Part shown: one piece after another, positions 26,585 to 35,599 of the stretch
How positions within the stretch are numbered: the stretch's first letter is position 1
Layout: the number at the start of each line of letters is the position of its first letter
From: Methanomassiliicoccales archaeon
GTDB lineage: Archaea > Thermoplasmatota > Thermoplasmata > Methanomassiliicoccales > UBA472
DNA: 64,000 nt
NCBI GenBank assembly: GCA_036504055.1
Contig: DASXVU010000012.1
Span: 1-64,000, forward strand
Direction of reading: 5' to 3'
The notes under the pieces: generated by a model
What the model was told of the DNA's origin: nothing
Database searches by the model: none
The model's input: only the letters and a program-made list of their open reading frames with translations
Program-made: the position numbers and the translations under genes

Positions 26585-27619
26585 ATGGTCGAACGATTTG
26601 ATCTCCTGGTTATCGGCGGCGGGGTTGCTGGAATGAAGGCCGCTCTGGATTCAGCCCGTTCGGGGTTAAAGGTTGCCTTGGTGGAGAAGGAGATGGAGCT
26701 TGGAGGCCTTTCCAGAACGTTCACTCACATGGTGGTTCGTGGACGTTCCCCCTCGGAAAGGGTCCGTCATTTGATCGAGGAGGTCGGTAATGAGAACGGC
26801 ATCAAGGTTATGCTGGGCCATCATGTCGGCAGCGTTTCCAGGGAAGGGGATCTGGTCACAGTCATAGTCGCCGATTCCATCGACCTTATGCTGGAGCTTG
26901 AGGTAAGGGGAGTGCTGCTCGCGACCGGAATGGAGCCTGTGGATGTCAGTGCCATCCCAGAGTATGGGGCTGGAAGGCTGAAAGGGGTCATGACTTCCCT
27001 GGAGTTCGATCCCTTGCTCTCCAAATGGGAGGTGGAAGGAAGGCCTGCCGTATCCAGTGTCGCCTTCGTCCAATGCGTCGGTTCCCGGGTTGAGAAAAGG
27101 GGCGTGCCCTATTGTTCGAACTATTGCTGCATGAACTCGGTCAAGGAGTCGATCCGGTTAAAAACCCTCGACCCCAAGGTCCAGGTCCATGTCTTCTATA
27201 TCGACGTTAGGACCTGTGGAAGGGGGCAGGAAGCGGCATACAAGGAGGCGCGCCGCCGTGGGGTCAGGTTTGTTCGTGGGCAACCTGCTTTGGTGAGGGA
27301 GAAGGACGGTAAGCTGTTGGTCTGTGGAGAGAACACCCTCTTGAATGAGCTCTATGAGGTTCCGGCAGACACCGTCGTCCTGAACGTCGGCATCCGCCTG
27401 TCCCAGGAGACGCTACGGCTTGCAGGGCTGCTGGGAATGTCCTTGGACGACGAGGGCCTGCTGTTCGTCGATGACCTGGCGGAAGGGACCGCCCCGGTCC
27501 TTACGGTGGGATGCGCGGAATCGCCCATGGACGTCGAATCGTGCCTGGAACAGGCAAGCAACGTCGCCAATAGCATGGTCCGGTTCCTGGGTCATCAGGG
27601 ACAGGTCAGTACTCGGTGA
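26585..27619 (+). CDS. HdrA-like FAD oxidoreductase (short form)
   Basis: 344 residues from the ATG at 26585, which has AGGTGGTG just ahead; an ATG at 26555 is in frame. FAD-binding GGGVAGMKAALDSARSG is at the N-terminus, followed by EKEMELGGLSRTF. The HdrA motif FVQCVGSR ... YCSNYCCMNSVKE holds the Cys cluster near the flavin. C-terminal TVGCAESPMDVESCLEQA matches the FAD-binding end of HdrA. The ferredoxin domains of full HdrA (650+ residues) are missing. It may bifurcate or relay electrons in a small Hdr-like complex. The partner is unknown; no hdrB or hdrC is near. Confidence 0.78.
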   Translation: MVERFDLLVIGGGVAGMKAALDSARSGLKVALVEKEMELGGLSRTFTHMVVRGRSPSERVRHLIEEVGNENGIKVMLGHHVGSVSREGDLVTVIVADSIDLMLELEVRGVLLATGMEPVDVSAIPEYGAGRLKGVMTSLEFDPLLSKWEVEGRPAVSSVAFVQCVGSRVEKRGVPYCSNYCCMNSVKESIRLKTLDPKVQVHVFYIDVRTCGRGQEAAYKEARRRGVRFVRGQPALVREKDGKLLVCGENTLLNELYEVPADTVVLNVGIRLSQETLRLAGLLGMSLDDEGLLFVDDLAEGTAPVLTVGCAESPMDVESCLEQASNVANSMVRFLGHQGQVSTR

Positions 27620-28103
27620 CCGGCCGTTTCGGTCTGAGCCTTTCGGTTTCAGCCTTTTCCGTTGATGTCTCTGTTTGCGATATGGTAGGAGCTGTGTCCT
27701 CCACCACCGCTATCTGGTTACCGTCCTGGTCCAGGAATATTGCGATCAAGCCCCCGATGTTCCGCCTTTCCGGTTTGACGGCAAAACGCACGCCCCGGTC
27801 CGTCAGTTTGCGATGGAGATCATAGATGCTTTCTGTCGCAAGGACGATACCGGTCGGACCTCCGGGTCTCCGCCCTTCCTTGTCCGGGACATAGAGCGCT
27901 ATCCTGCCCAGGTCACCGAACGGACCCAGCTCGACCCAGTTCTCGGAGCGGTCGTCCCGACGCACCGTGAGGCCCAGCGTATCTTCATAGAATGATACCG
28001 CGCCAGCCAAATCCCTGACGGGTATCGCCACGGTCGATACCCCGAGGAGGATGCCTCGGTTATCGAATTGGGTCTCTCCCCCCATGGGGTCTCCGATAGG
28101 CAT
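27606..28103 (-). CDS. VOC (glyoxalase/bleomycin-resistance) family protein
   Basis: 165 residues from the ATG at 28103, about 25 bases after a TATA-like TTAAATAA, so probably leaderless; the frame is open further upstream. The fold motif is VAIPVRDLAGAVSFYEDTLGLTVRRDD, with IFLDQDGNQIAVVED carrying a late acidic ligand. VOC proteins bind a metal and act on small molecules (glyoxalase, epimerase, dioxygenase), so the reaction cannot be named. The C-terminal tail is charged and low in complexity. It overlaps the end of the convergent HdrA-like gene by 14 bases. Confidence 0.75.
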   Translation of the reverse strand: MPIGDPMGGETQFDNRGILLGVSTVAIPVRDLAGAVSFYEDTLGLTVRRDDRSENWVELGPFGDLGRIALYVPDKEGRRPGGPTGIVLATESIYDLHRKLTDRGVRFAVKPERRNIGGLIAIFLDQDGNQIAVVEDTAPTISQTETSTEKAETERLRPKRPVTEY

Positions 28104-28243
28104 GGGACGTTCATTCTGCTCGACATTATTTAATGTTGGTGGACCTCCAATCCGCTCGGCATCGACCATCAGACATTATACGCTGGACATCATTCTACGA
28201 ACCTTTAAGTGGCCTGAGCCCCTTGAAATCCCTAGGCCTTCAG

Positions 28244-28921
28244 ATGAAACCAGATGTCACCGACGATCAGATGTCGAGATGGGACAGCACCTATTCCTCG
28301 AACCAAAATTTCTTCGGAATGGAACCCAGCCAGCTAGGGATGGACTCTCTGATCGTTTTCCGAGAGCATAGGGCAATGAAGATCCTGGAACTTGGATGTG
28401 GGCAGGGCCGAGACACGCTCTATCTGGCGCAGAACGGGATGGAGGTGACCGCAATGGACTATTCCGAGACCGGTCTGTGTCAGGTGAAAGAGAAGGCGGT
28501 CTCGATGAAGGTAGGAAGATCGATCGTCCTGAAGGTCGGGGATGCCAGGGAAGGGCTCCCATTCGAGGATGGCACTTTTGACGGATGCTTTTCCCATATG
28601 TTCTTCACCATGCAGTTCCCGGAGAAGGAGCTTTCATACATCTTCACCGAGGTCCTGAGGGTCCTGAGGCCGGGTGGCCTGAACGTGTACTCGGTCCGCA
28701 ATGTGAACGATCCGCAATTCGGCAAGGGCAAACATTTCGGCGAGGACATGTGGCAAAATCCTCTGGGCTTTGTGGTGCACTTCTTCAGCGAGGACAAGGT
28801 GAGGAGACTGGCGACCGGATATGACGTACTCTTGATCAAGGAGTTCGAAGACCCCTCTCCGCCGTTCACCAAGAAGCTCTTCGAGGTGGTGCTGGAGAAA
28901 CCGGGAATATCGGAAAAATGA
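28244..28921 (+). CDS. Class I SAM-dependent methyltransferase
   Basis: 225 residues from the ATG at 28244. A TATA-like TTTAAG at about 28203 fits this start better than the GTG/TTG-led extension to 28133. Motif I is KILELGCGQGRDTLYLA. The acidic residue is in VTAMDYSE, and post-I GDAREGLPFEDGTFDG is typical. The family includes thiol, arsenite and small-molecule methyltransferases; TehB-like and tellurite-resistance forms look similar. Substrate unknown. Confidence 0.75.
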   Translation: MKPDVTDDQMSRWDSTYSSNQNFFGMEPSQLGMDSLIVFREHRAMKILELGCGQGRDTLYLAQNGMEVTAMDYSETGLCQVKEKAVSMKVGRSIVLKVGDAREGLPFEDGTFDGCFSHMFFTMQFPEKELSYIFTEVLRVLRPGGLNVYSVRNVNDPQFGKGKHFGEDMWQNPLGFVVHFFSEDKVRRLATGYDVLLIKEFEDPSPPFTKKLFEVVLEKPGISEK

Positions 28922-28959
28922 GGGAAAAAAGAAAGGGAAAAAGGGGCGGACCCCATTCG

Positions 28960-30327
28960 TTATTTCTTACTCCTCCTCAGCATGAACACTGCCAGGACGA
29001 CAACGATGGCGATGACGACGATCGCCGCAATGGCTGTTATCAACAGCAGGTCAGTGCTCCCGCTGGAACCCGGGCTCTGGCTCGTGCCGGCCGCGGAAGA
29101 AGTGTCAACCTCCAACCCCACCACCTGGGTTGAGAAGTGCGGGATGTAGACCAAGACCTTCCAGTTCTTAACCTGGTCGATCACCACGAACTTCGCATCG
29201 GCGTTGCCTGTACCGTTCATGGCCAGTACCTGGTCCAATGACATCCTGGCTATCTTGGCCCCGTTGAGCAGTGCCACGATCTTGTCGGATGTCGTGTTCA
29301 GGCTCTGTGTGTCCACCACGAACTCCATGACCTTGGCGTTCGAAGAGGACGAATTGACCTCGATCTCCACATGACCAGCGCTGTTCGAGCTGACCCGCAT
29401 CGTGGCATCCTCGTACTCCTGCTCCTCTGTCATCACGCTGCCGTTCCTCATGACCATGGAAAGCTGGCCAGCGATCTTTCCGGAGGCGATCGACTGCATG
29501 ATCTTGTTATCATCAACGGCATTGGCCAAATCGGGGTTGCCGGTCAGGAAGGACACCTGTCCCTTGGTGGCCATGGCCATGGTCTTGTTGTTGATCTTCT
29601 CGATCTTGAGCGTTCCTTTGTCCACGATTATCATCCCGGTCAGGTTCCCTTTGGTCATGGTCACCATGCCGTCATGATATCCGGAACGGTTGTCGTAACC
29701 GACGCTCCATGAGTCGTTGCATATGAAATGCACCATCTGGTTCGTCCCGTTAAGGACGTATTTCATCATGGCCGTAGGGTTGTTGTGCATGGTGATGTCC
29801 ACGGAGGTACCGGTCACCTTCATGACCGAACCTACCTTGGTGATGCTGTTCGGGACCAAACCCATACAGTCCACGGAGTCAAACACCTTGGTGGATAGGC
29901 CGGAATGGACGACGGTATAATTTTCATAACTTCCGTCGGTCTGGTTGAAGTCACATCTGACAAATCCGCCCTCCAGGTGGGACCCATTGGCGGAGAGCTG
30001 ACCGAACATGTCCTTGTTCATGCTCTCGTTCATCATGTCGTTCACCTCCCGGTCCATCTGACTGGTGCTCCTGGACAGATTGTGCTCGTAGCACATCCCG
30101 TCAACCGAATCGCTCCAGTTCCGTGAATCCGAACTGTAGCTCCTGTTCTGCATCCAGTCATTGCTGTTGCTGTCACCCATATGTCCCATGTCCAAGGGGG
30201 CGATCTTGCCCATGGTCGAGAGTATCCCCACTGAAAATGGCATGGAAACGGATAGAACGACCAGGGTCACGATCAGTCCGGCAAGGCAATTCTTGAAATT
30301 GATGTGTCCCATAGATATCCGTGGCAT
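28960..30327 (-). CDS. Cell-surface protein with signal peptide and C-terminal membrane anchor
   Basis: 455 residues from the ATG at 30327 (MPRISMGHINF). The N-terminal hydrophobic stretch (CLAGLIVTLVVLSVSMPFSVG) is a signal peptide or anchor. The C-terminus is a single helix (LLLITAIAAIVVIAIVVVLAVFML) with tail RRSKK. The first ~110 mature residues are rich in Met, Asn, Ser and Asp (MGHMGDSNSNDWMQN...). A beta-rich body with many N-x-S/T sites follows. No catalytic motif or named family. A surface or S-layer-associated role is inferred from the topology only. Confidence 0.6.
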   Translation of the reverse strand: MPRISMGHINFKNCLAGLIVTLVVLSVSMPFSVGILSTMGKIAPLDMGHMGDSNSNDWMQNRSYSSDSRNWSDSVDGMCYEHNLSRSTSQMDREVNDMMNESMNKDMFGQLSANGSHLEGGFVRCDFNQTDGSYENYTVVHSGLSTKVFDSVDCMGLVPNSITKVGSVMKVTGTSVDITMHNNPTAMMKYVLNGTNQMVHFICNDSWSVGYDNRSGYHDGMVTMTKGNLTGMIIVDKGTLKIEKINNKTMAMATKGQVSFLTGNPDLANAVDDNKIMQSIASGKIAGQLSMVMRNGSVMTEEQEYEDATMRVSSNSAGHVEIEVNSSSSNAKVMEFVVDTQSLNTTSDKIVALLNGAKIARMSLDQVLAMNGTGNADAKFVVIDQVKNWKVLVYIPHFSTQVVGLEVDTSSAAGTSQSPGSSGSTDLLLITAIAAIVVIAIVVVLAVFMLRRSKK

Positions 30328-30496
30328 TCTAGCTCGCGGTAATGAAAAAGATGAGGCAATGAAAAAGCGGGACCAGTGGTAAAAAGGTGAGATATGACCG
30401 TTCGAGCCTGACTGGCGCATCGTTTTCTTTCATCTTATGTCTGCTTGCGTCCAGCCCGAGCAAATCACCGATCTGAACCGACCTCTGCCATTAGGT

Positions 30497-31792
30497 TCAT
30501 TCAGATCTTGCGTTCGCACACCAGTAAGTGACCTTATGCGCCCGTATCGCCGTGTTCTGGTCGCCAATGATCTCGTAACTGGCAGGGGGCTCTTCCGAGC
30601 TGGGTTTGGTCTCGAGCAGGTACCTTCCTTTCACGGAACTATGGGAGGAGAGGTTCTTGTCGATGGTCTCCAGGTCAAGCGATGATCGCTTTTCGGTACC
30701 GGAACGCTCAACGACCACTCCGAGGTCCTTGTTGGCGTAATGCTCTTCGACGATCCTGATGGTCCAGTCAATGGATATCGGGGTCACCGAGGGGTTCCGG
30801 TCGCGGATCAACCAACCCTCTCCCGCCCGGGTGAGCTCACCCCGTCCAGGAATGCCTTCGAAATCGGCAAGCATCTCTGTAATCTTCTTTGGGGACAGCC
30901 CGACCGCCGTCGCCACTCCCGCCGCTGCCGATACCGCCGTGGTGTATGAAGGTGCCAGGTAGGTCGCTGGCATAGTAAATGGGAAATCTCCTTTCTTAAC
31001 GTTGAGCCAGCACTTGGGCCTGTTGCCGAACTTCATGCCCTTATCGAACGAGACGTTGATGTCCCCGAACTCCCCGAACTCCACCACCTGGGTTCCCTTG
31101 GGGATGAAGACCTTCCACATATTGATCTCTGGATGCCGCAACACCAGCGTGCCCTTGGTCGCCTTTACCATCTGGATTATTCCGTCCACCGCCCGGCGGG
31201 TACCGGCAGCAATTGGGTAATTGTCCCCCGACGCCGTGGTCACCACCCCTATTTCGGCCAGCCCCGTCCCGCCCAGGTTGCACTCGAACACTCCCCTGGT
31301 CCAGTCCCCCTCCATGAACGACAGTCTCAACAACGTCGCCGGTGAGATCATGGCATCCCTTTCCAGAAGCTGCACCGTCTCCCCAACGGAGAACAGGCCG
31401 CGCGAGGTCAGCAACAGGACCTTTTCGCCTTTCTTTCGCAACATGTGCGAGATGGCGTGGCAGGCGGATGTCTTGGCCTTCGTTCCGGTGACCTCGACGG
31501 TCGGAAAACCGAAGTGAGCCAGTTCTCCCACCGCTCTATGGAATGTGATCCTTTGCTCAAATTTCGCCCGCCCCAGATAATGGTCGGGGCAATGGACCGG
31601 AAGGACAGCCAGATCGTACTTCTTCGAGGGCGTCGTTCTCGCGACCGCTATGCCTTCGTTCCGTAGGTGGTCGACCATGTACTGTTCCGCGGTGCCGTAG
31701 ATGTCAACCGCGGTCACCTCCTCGCCACGCGACCGATAGGTGAGGGCGATGATATCGCCTCCATGGGTCAGGTCGAGAACAAGCACGTTCAT
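30497..31792 (-). CDS. CfbE/MurF-like amide ligase, second copy (paralog of the F430 ligase)
   Basis: 431 residues. It aligns along its full length with the CfbE at 39.6-40.9 kb: the start NVLVLDLTHGGD vs KVLILDLTHGGG, PVHCPDHYL vs PVHCPDLFF, the P-loop TGTKAKTSACH vs TGAVAKTSSCH, LLLTSRGLFSVGET vs LLLTSRGLVSMGDT, and FEGIPGRGEL vs FEGVPGRGEV. CfbE amidates Ni-sirohydrochlorin a,c-diamide side chains in F430 synthesis. This copy lies apart from the cfb operon with its own TATA-like element (near 31831-31845). It could act on another carboxylate of F430 or a modified F430, or be a spare; the substrate is unknown. Confidence 0.75.
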   Translation of the reverse strand: MNVLVLDLTHGGDIIALTYRSRGEEVTAVDIYGTAEQYMVDHLRNEGIAVARTTPSKKYDLAVLPVHCPDHYLGRAKFEQRITFHRAVGELAHFGFPTVEVTGTKAKTSACHAISHMLRKKGEKVLLLTSRGLFSVGETVQLLERDAMISPATLLRLSFMEGDWTRGVFECNLGGTGLAEIGVVTTASGDNYPIAAGTRRAVDGIIQMVKATKGTLVLRHPEINMWKVFIPKGTQVVEFGEFGDINVSFDKGMKFGNRPKCWLNVKKGDFPFTMPATYLAPSYTTAVSAAAGVATAVGLSPKKITEMLADFEGIPGRGELTRAGEGWLIRDRNPSVTPISIDWTIRIVEEHYANKDLGVVVERSGTEKRSSLDLETIDKNLSSHSSVKGRYLLETKPSSEEPPASYEIIGDQNTAIRAHKVTYWCANARSE

Positions 31793-31853
31793 TCAGAGCA
31801 TCTCCAGTCGGTCACGATGGTCCTGCCTAGTTAAAATCTTAATCGCGGCCTGA

Positions 31854-33263
31854 CTATTTGGAGAAGACCTCGAAGCCCAGGCTCTTGCCCAGGTCCTTGG
31901 CGGTGCGGGGAACGTTGGCCATCTGACCTCCGCCCTCATATTGGATCCAATAGGTGCGTGACAGCTCGTCCAGAGCCTCCGATGGCGTTACACCGGACAT
32001 GGATCCCTCGGAAAGCATCGCCTCTATCCTGGTGTATGCCCTGATCGAAAGGAATGCCGTGAACATATGGCCGTCCATGGTCTCGCGGTCCACCAGGAAC
32101 TCCCGGTCCTGACCCATGGTCCTGCGGTGGTCCGCGAAAAGCCGGTCGATGGCGTCCCTTCTGCGGTACAGTCGATATATGTCCTCCTCGGTCACTTCCT
32201 TGTCCGAGGCCAACATGATGCATCCCGCGATGTGGCTCCGGTCCATGAAATTCCTCTCTGCAAGCCGGTTCTCATCCAGCATGCGATAGAGGGTCATCTC
32301 CTCCTCCATCTTGAGCTGGGCATCCTGGTATAGGTACAGCCACATGCCCTTGTGCTGCCTTTTTCCGCACTTGATGAGATGCTTGTCGTGGAAGAAGTGC
32401 CGGACCAGCGGGATGTCCAGGTCATAGAGGTCGCTGTCCCGGTTGACCGGCAGGACAAAGGAGGTCCTTTGCTGCATGAGTAGGGAAACCAGATCCTCCG
32501 AGAAGCTGTCCCTCTCCAGAACCAAAGTGATCCCTTCGCCCCCGATCTCACCAAGGAGCTTGCGCATTGGTCCAAGCTCCCCGACGGGATTGGAAAGCAT
32601 CCGCACCATGGTCGGCGCCCCGGTATCGGCCGAGAATATCATGGCGAGGTTTATTCTCTGCATGAGCCGGGACTCTTCCGGACTGCGGTCAATGAGGTCG
32701 GTCTGCTCTGAACGGGTAAAATAGGCCGACATGCCATAGACGATCTCGTCACCGGACACACACATGCCGTTGAACACCTTGGCCTGTGCTTTCTTATCCT
32801 GGCCGACCCGATGAAGCATCTCGGACAGCCTCTTGGGCGTCAAGTCCGGTTTGATCGAATGGATGTTATACAGCTTGTCCCAGGCATTCTGTGCTCTGCG
32901 CAAGGGAACATCCCCAAGTACTCTGACCATGGAAAGTGCGTACAGTTCCTGCCAATCATCGGGGAAGGCCGATCTAAGCTGTTCCATCATGTCCGACATG
33001 GAGCGGTTGAGCAGGACGGCGTTGCCATACTGTTTGACCACCCTCTCAGCTGTGGGGACCAGCATGCTCTCCTTCTCTTGAAGGCCATTCCTCTCATCCA
33101 GTCGTCCCAGATACTTAGACCGCTTCTTTCGTTTCTTCTCTTCCTTGTCCCATATGGTGGTGGAGCGATACACGTAGTAGGCCGAACCGATCCTCTTGAT
33201 CTCAAGCCCCTTAGCGCCCTGTTCTCGCTGTCCCTTGAGCCAATTGACCGCCCACTCGTCCAT
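31854..33263 (-). mobile_element. IS1634/IS4-like transposase, possibly degenerate or domesticated
   Basis: 469 residues with the layout of IS1634-type DDE transposases. A basic N-terminus (EEKKRKKRSKYLG) precedes the core: ILVYG-like IVYGMSAYFT, TLVLERDSFSEDLVSLLMQ, and YRRRDAIDRLFADHRRTMG leading into GHMFTAFLSIRAY. In active members the first block usually has D-x-T and the last an E (Y..R..IE..F); here these positions read G-M-S and D. I found no terminal inverted repeats or target duplications around it, and it has its own TATA-like element. So it may be inactive or have another use. Confidence 0.65.
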
Positions 33264-33346
33264 TAGGAAAGGTATAGGGTATAAATGATATTAAACAATT
33301 GTCACGCGATTATGATATCCAGCATCAAAACATATAGTTAGACATC

Positions 33347-33393
33347 TCCCTAATTATTCCCTATGGCGGACGCAAATCATTTATAATTAGGGA
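33347..33393 (+). promoter_or_regulatory. Operator-like repeats over the promoter of the ABC importer
   Basis: TCCCTAATTAT (33347-33357) and ATAATTAGGGA (33383-33393) are exact inverted repeats. A third copy, ATTCCCTAT, lies at 33356-33364. The right arm overlaps the TATA-like TTTATAATTA (33379-33388) of the gene at 33435, so a bound protein would block transcription. Related elements occur before the F430 operon and in the cbi/hem divergent region. Confidence 0.6.
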
Positions 33394-33434
33394 GGTAATC
33401 GACGGTCTCGGACAGAATCTCAGGGGATTCATAA

Positions 33435-34376
33435 ATGGCAACTTCAAGGAAATTGATGGCACTGACCGTTATCGCGGTCCTGTTGGTGGCCGGTCTCGGC
33501 GCGGTCGTAATACTCTCGATGAACAACAACAAGAACGATACGAAACCAGTGGACCAGTCGACGACGGTCAGTGTGGTCGATGACCGGGGGGTCAATGTGA
33601 CGGTGCCGAAATACCCGCAGCACATACTATCGCTGGGAACGGCCTTCACCGAGTGCCTGTATGCGATAGGCGCCCAGGACCAGATCGCTGGCGTTGACAG
33701 CACAAGCAAGTACCCAGCGGAGGTTGCTAACAAGACCAATATCGGAAGTGGCTATACCATCAACAAAGAGAGCGTGACCATGTTGCAGCCCGACCTGGTC
33801 ATAATGTGGAAGTCCTACACCACGACGTTGAAGACCCTGACCGAAATGAACTTGACCGTCCTTGCTTTCGACCCCCAGTCGGTGGCCGACGTCGAGAAGA
33901 TGATCAATCTGCTTGGCAATGTGACCGGCAAGACTGGTGAGGCGAACTTGGTCGTCACCGATATGCAGACCAGGATAACTGAGGTGCAGCAGAAGGTCGC
34001 CAACACCACCAGCAGGCCCAACGTCTACATGGAGCTGCTCAGCTCCGGCGGTAAATCCCCCGGTCCGGGCACCATGACCGACGACGTCATCCGTCTTTCC
34101 GGAGGATATAACATCAACGCAAACACCTCCGCCAGGTATACCAAGCTGAATGCTGAGTATGTCGTCGGGCAAGATCCGAAATTCATCGTCCTGGAAACTC
34201 AGAACACCAAGACCAATGACGATGTGAAGAGCACCAGCGGATATGGAACGATCAGCGCAGTGGTCAACGACAAGATAATGCGGGTAGACGGTGCATGGCT
34301 CACTGCCTCGCCAAGGATCGTCCTGGCGGTCGAGGAGTTCGCCTCCTGGTTCCACCCGGAGCTATTCCCCGCTTAA
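33435..34376 (+). CDS. ABC transporter substrate-binding protein (BtuF/FecB family)
   Basis: 313 residues. Residues 1-29 are an N-terminal hydrophobic signal/anchor (KLMALTVIAVLLVAGLGAVVIL). The mature part is a helical-backbone binding fold: VVDDRGVNVTVPKYPQHILSLG, then LQPDLVIMW and a long linking helix. The family delivers cobalamin, iron-siderophores, haem or similar chelates to BtuC/FecC permeases. The operator-like repeats it shares with the F430 operon suggest a tetrapyrrole or metal-chelate cargo; the ligand itself cannot be read. First gene of a three-gene importer. Confidence 0.82.
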   Translation: MATSRKLMALTVIAVLLVAGLGAVVILSMNNNKNDTKPVDQSTTVSVVDDRGVNVTVPKYPQHILSLGTAFTECLYAIGAQDQIAGVDSTSKYPAEVANKTNIGSGYTINKESVTMLQPDLVIMWKSYTTTLKTLTEMNLTVLAFDPQSVADVEKMINLLGNVTGKTGEANLVVTDMQTRITEVQQKVANTTSRPNVYMELLSSGGKSPGPGTMTDDVIRLSGGYNINANTSARYTKLNAEYVVGQDPKFIVLETQNTKTNDDVKSTSGYGTISAVVNDKIMRVDGAWLTASPRIVLAVEEFASWFHPELFPA

Positions 34377-34512
34377 GAATGATTGAACGGATGGGCGCGA
34401 TCAAGGCCGCATCGTGGAGCTTTCCTTGCCTCCTTTTTCCACGGTGTCGTCCTACCGCCCCACTCCCTTTTTCGCCACACTTTATGAATGAGTACGCGTT
34501 TGCAGGTTGCGC

Positions 34513-35589
34513 ATGACCATGGACCAGAAGGGCATCGAGGAGATGCATTCAAAGAAGCTGCACCGTTGGTGGCTCACCATGGTGTTCCTGACCCTCGCGC
34601 TCTTCGGTGTCGCCATCATGGCGATATGTATCGGATCGATCAACATCGCGCCGGACCGGGTATTTGGCGCGATATTCTCCAATGATCTGATCAAGACAAT
34701 AACTGGCCAGAAGATCAAAGACCCGATCAACTCGATCGTTCTGGAGATCCGTATGCCGAGGATCGTCATCGCCTCACTCGTCGGAGGATCGCTGGCAGTG
34801 GCAGGAACGGCCATGCAGGGGATCTTCCGAAACCCGATGGCCTCGCCTTACATTCTCGGTCTTTCCTCCGGAGCGGCATTCGGTGCCTCACTGGCGATAG
34901 TTCTAGGATTTTCCGTCGTCAGCGGCTCATTCGCCATTCCGGCGATGGCCTTCATCTTCTGTTTCATCACGCTGTTCATCGTCTATGGGATATCCGCCAC
35001 CAAGATGGGCGTCCCGGTGACCACTCTGCTTCTGGCAGGGATCGCCGTCGGTTCCCTATTTACCGCCCTGGTCTCGCTGATGAAGTTCTTCTCCGGCGAC
35101 AATCTCAGCTCCGTCGTCTACTGGATGATGGGCGGTCTGGCGGACAGCAACTGGTCTCAGGTGTTTGTCACCCTGCCATTGGTGGTACTAGGCTCAGCGG
35201 CCCTGATGTTCTACAGCAAGGAGCTCAACCTCATGATGGTCGGCGAGGAGCACGCCACCAATCTTGGCGTGAACGTCAAGCGCTCCCGCCTCATGATACT
35301 GGTTCTCTCGTCGCTGGTCACTGCGGCAGCTGTATCGGTAAGCGGCATCATCGGTTTTGTGGGTCTGATCATTCCACACACCTTGCGCATCATACTGGGG
35401 CCGGACAATCGCATACTGATGCCCGCCTCCATCATTGGAGGGGCGGCGTTCATGATCGGAATGGACACCATTGCCAGGACAATCATTTCGCCTTCCGAGC
35501 TGCCGGTAGGGATAATCACAGCCATAATCGGTGCGCCGTTCTTCCTCTGGCTGCTACGTGCGCGCAAACGCGACATATGGGGGTGGTGA
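34513..35589 (+). CDS. ABC transporter permease (BtuC/FecCD family)
   Basis: 358 residues from the ATG at 34513; a TTG 6 bases and an ATG 6 bases to either side are alternatives. It has about ten hydrophobic helices. LEIRMPRIVIASLVGGSLAVAGTAMQGIFRNPMASPYILGLSSGAAFGA is the FecCD family core, split here across several helices. The coupling region is SGIIGFVGLIIPHTLR. It forms the membrane channel with the neighbouring ATPase. A TATA-like CTTTATGAA at about 34480 may give it an extra promoter. Confidence 0.88.
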   Translation: MTMDQKGIEEMHSKKLHRWWLTMVFLTLALFGVAIMAICIGSINIAPDRVFGAIFSNDLIKTITGQKIKDPINSIVLEIRMPRIVIASLVGGSLAVAGTAMQGIFRNPMASPYILGLSSGAAFGASLAIVLGFSVVSGSFAIPAMAFIFCFITLFIVYGISATKMGVPVTTLLLAGIAVGSLFTALVSLMKFFSGDNLSSVVYWMMGGLADSNWSQVFVTLPLVVLGSAALMFYSKELNLMMVGEEHATNLGVNVKRSRLMILVLSSLVTAAAVSVSGIIGFVGLIIPHTLRIILGPDNRILMPASIIGGAAFMIGMDTIARTIISPSELPVGIITAIIGAPFFLWLLRARKRDIWGW

Positions 35590-35599
35590 TCTGAAGATC

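Noticed and set aside
33264-33434. TCCCTAATTAT/ATAATTAGGGA as terminal inverted repeats of the transposase
   Set aside because: Both arms lie on the same side of the transposase gene and overlap the importer promoter; related copies occur near other tetrapyrrole genes without any transposase.
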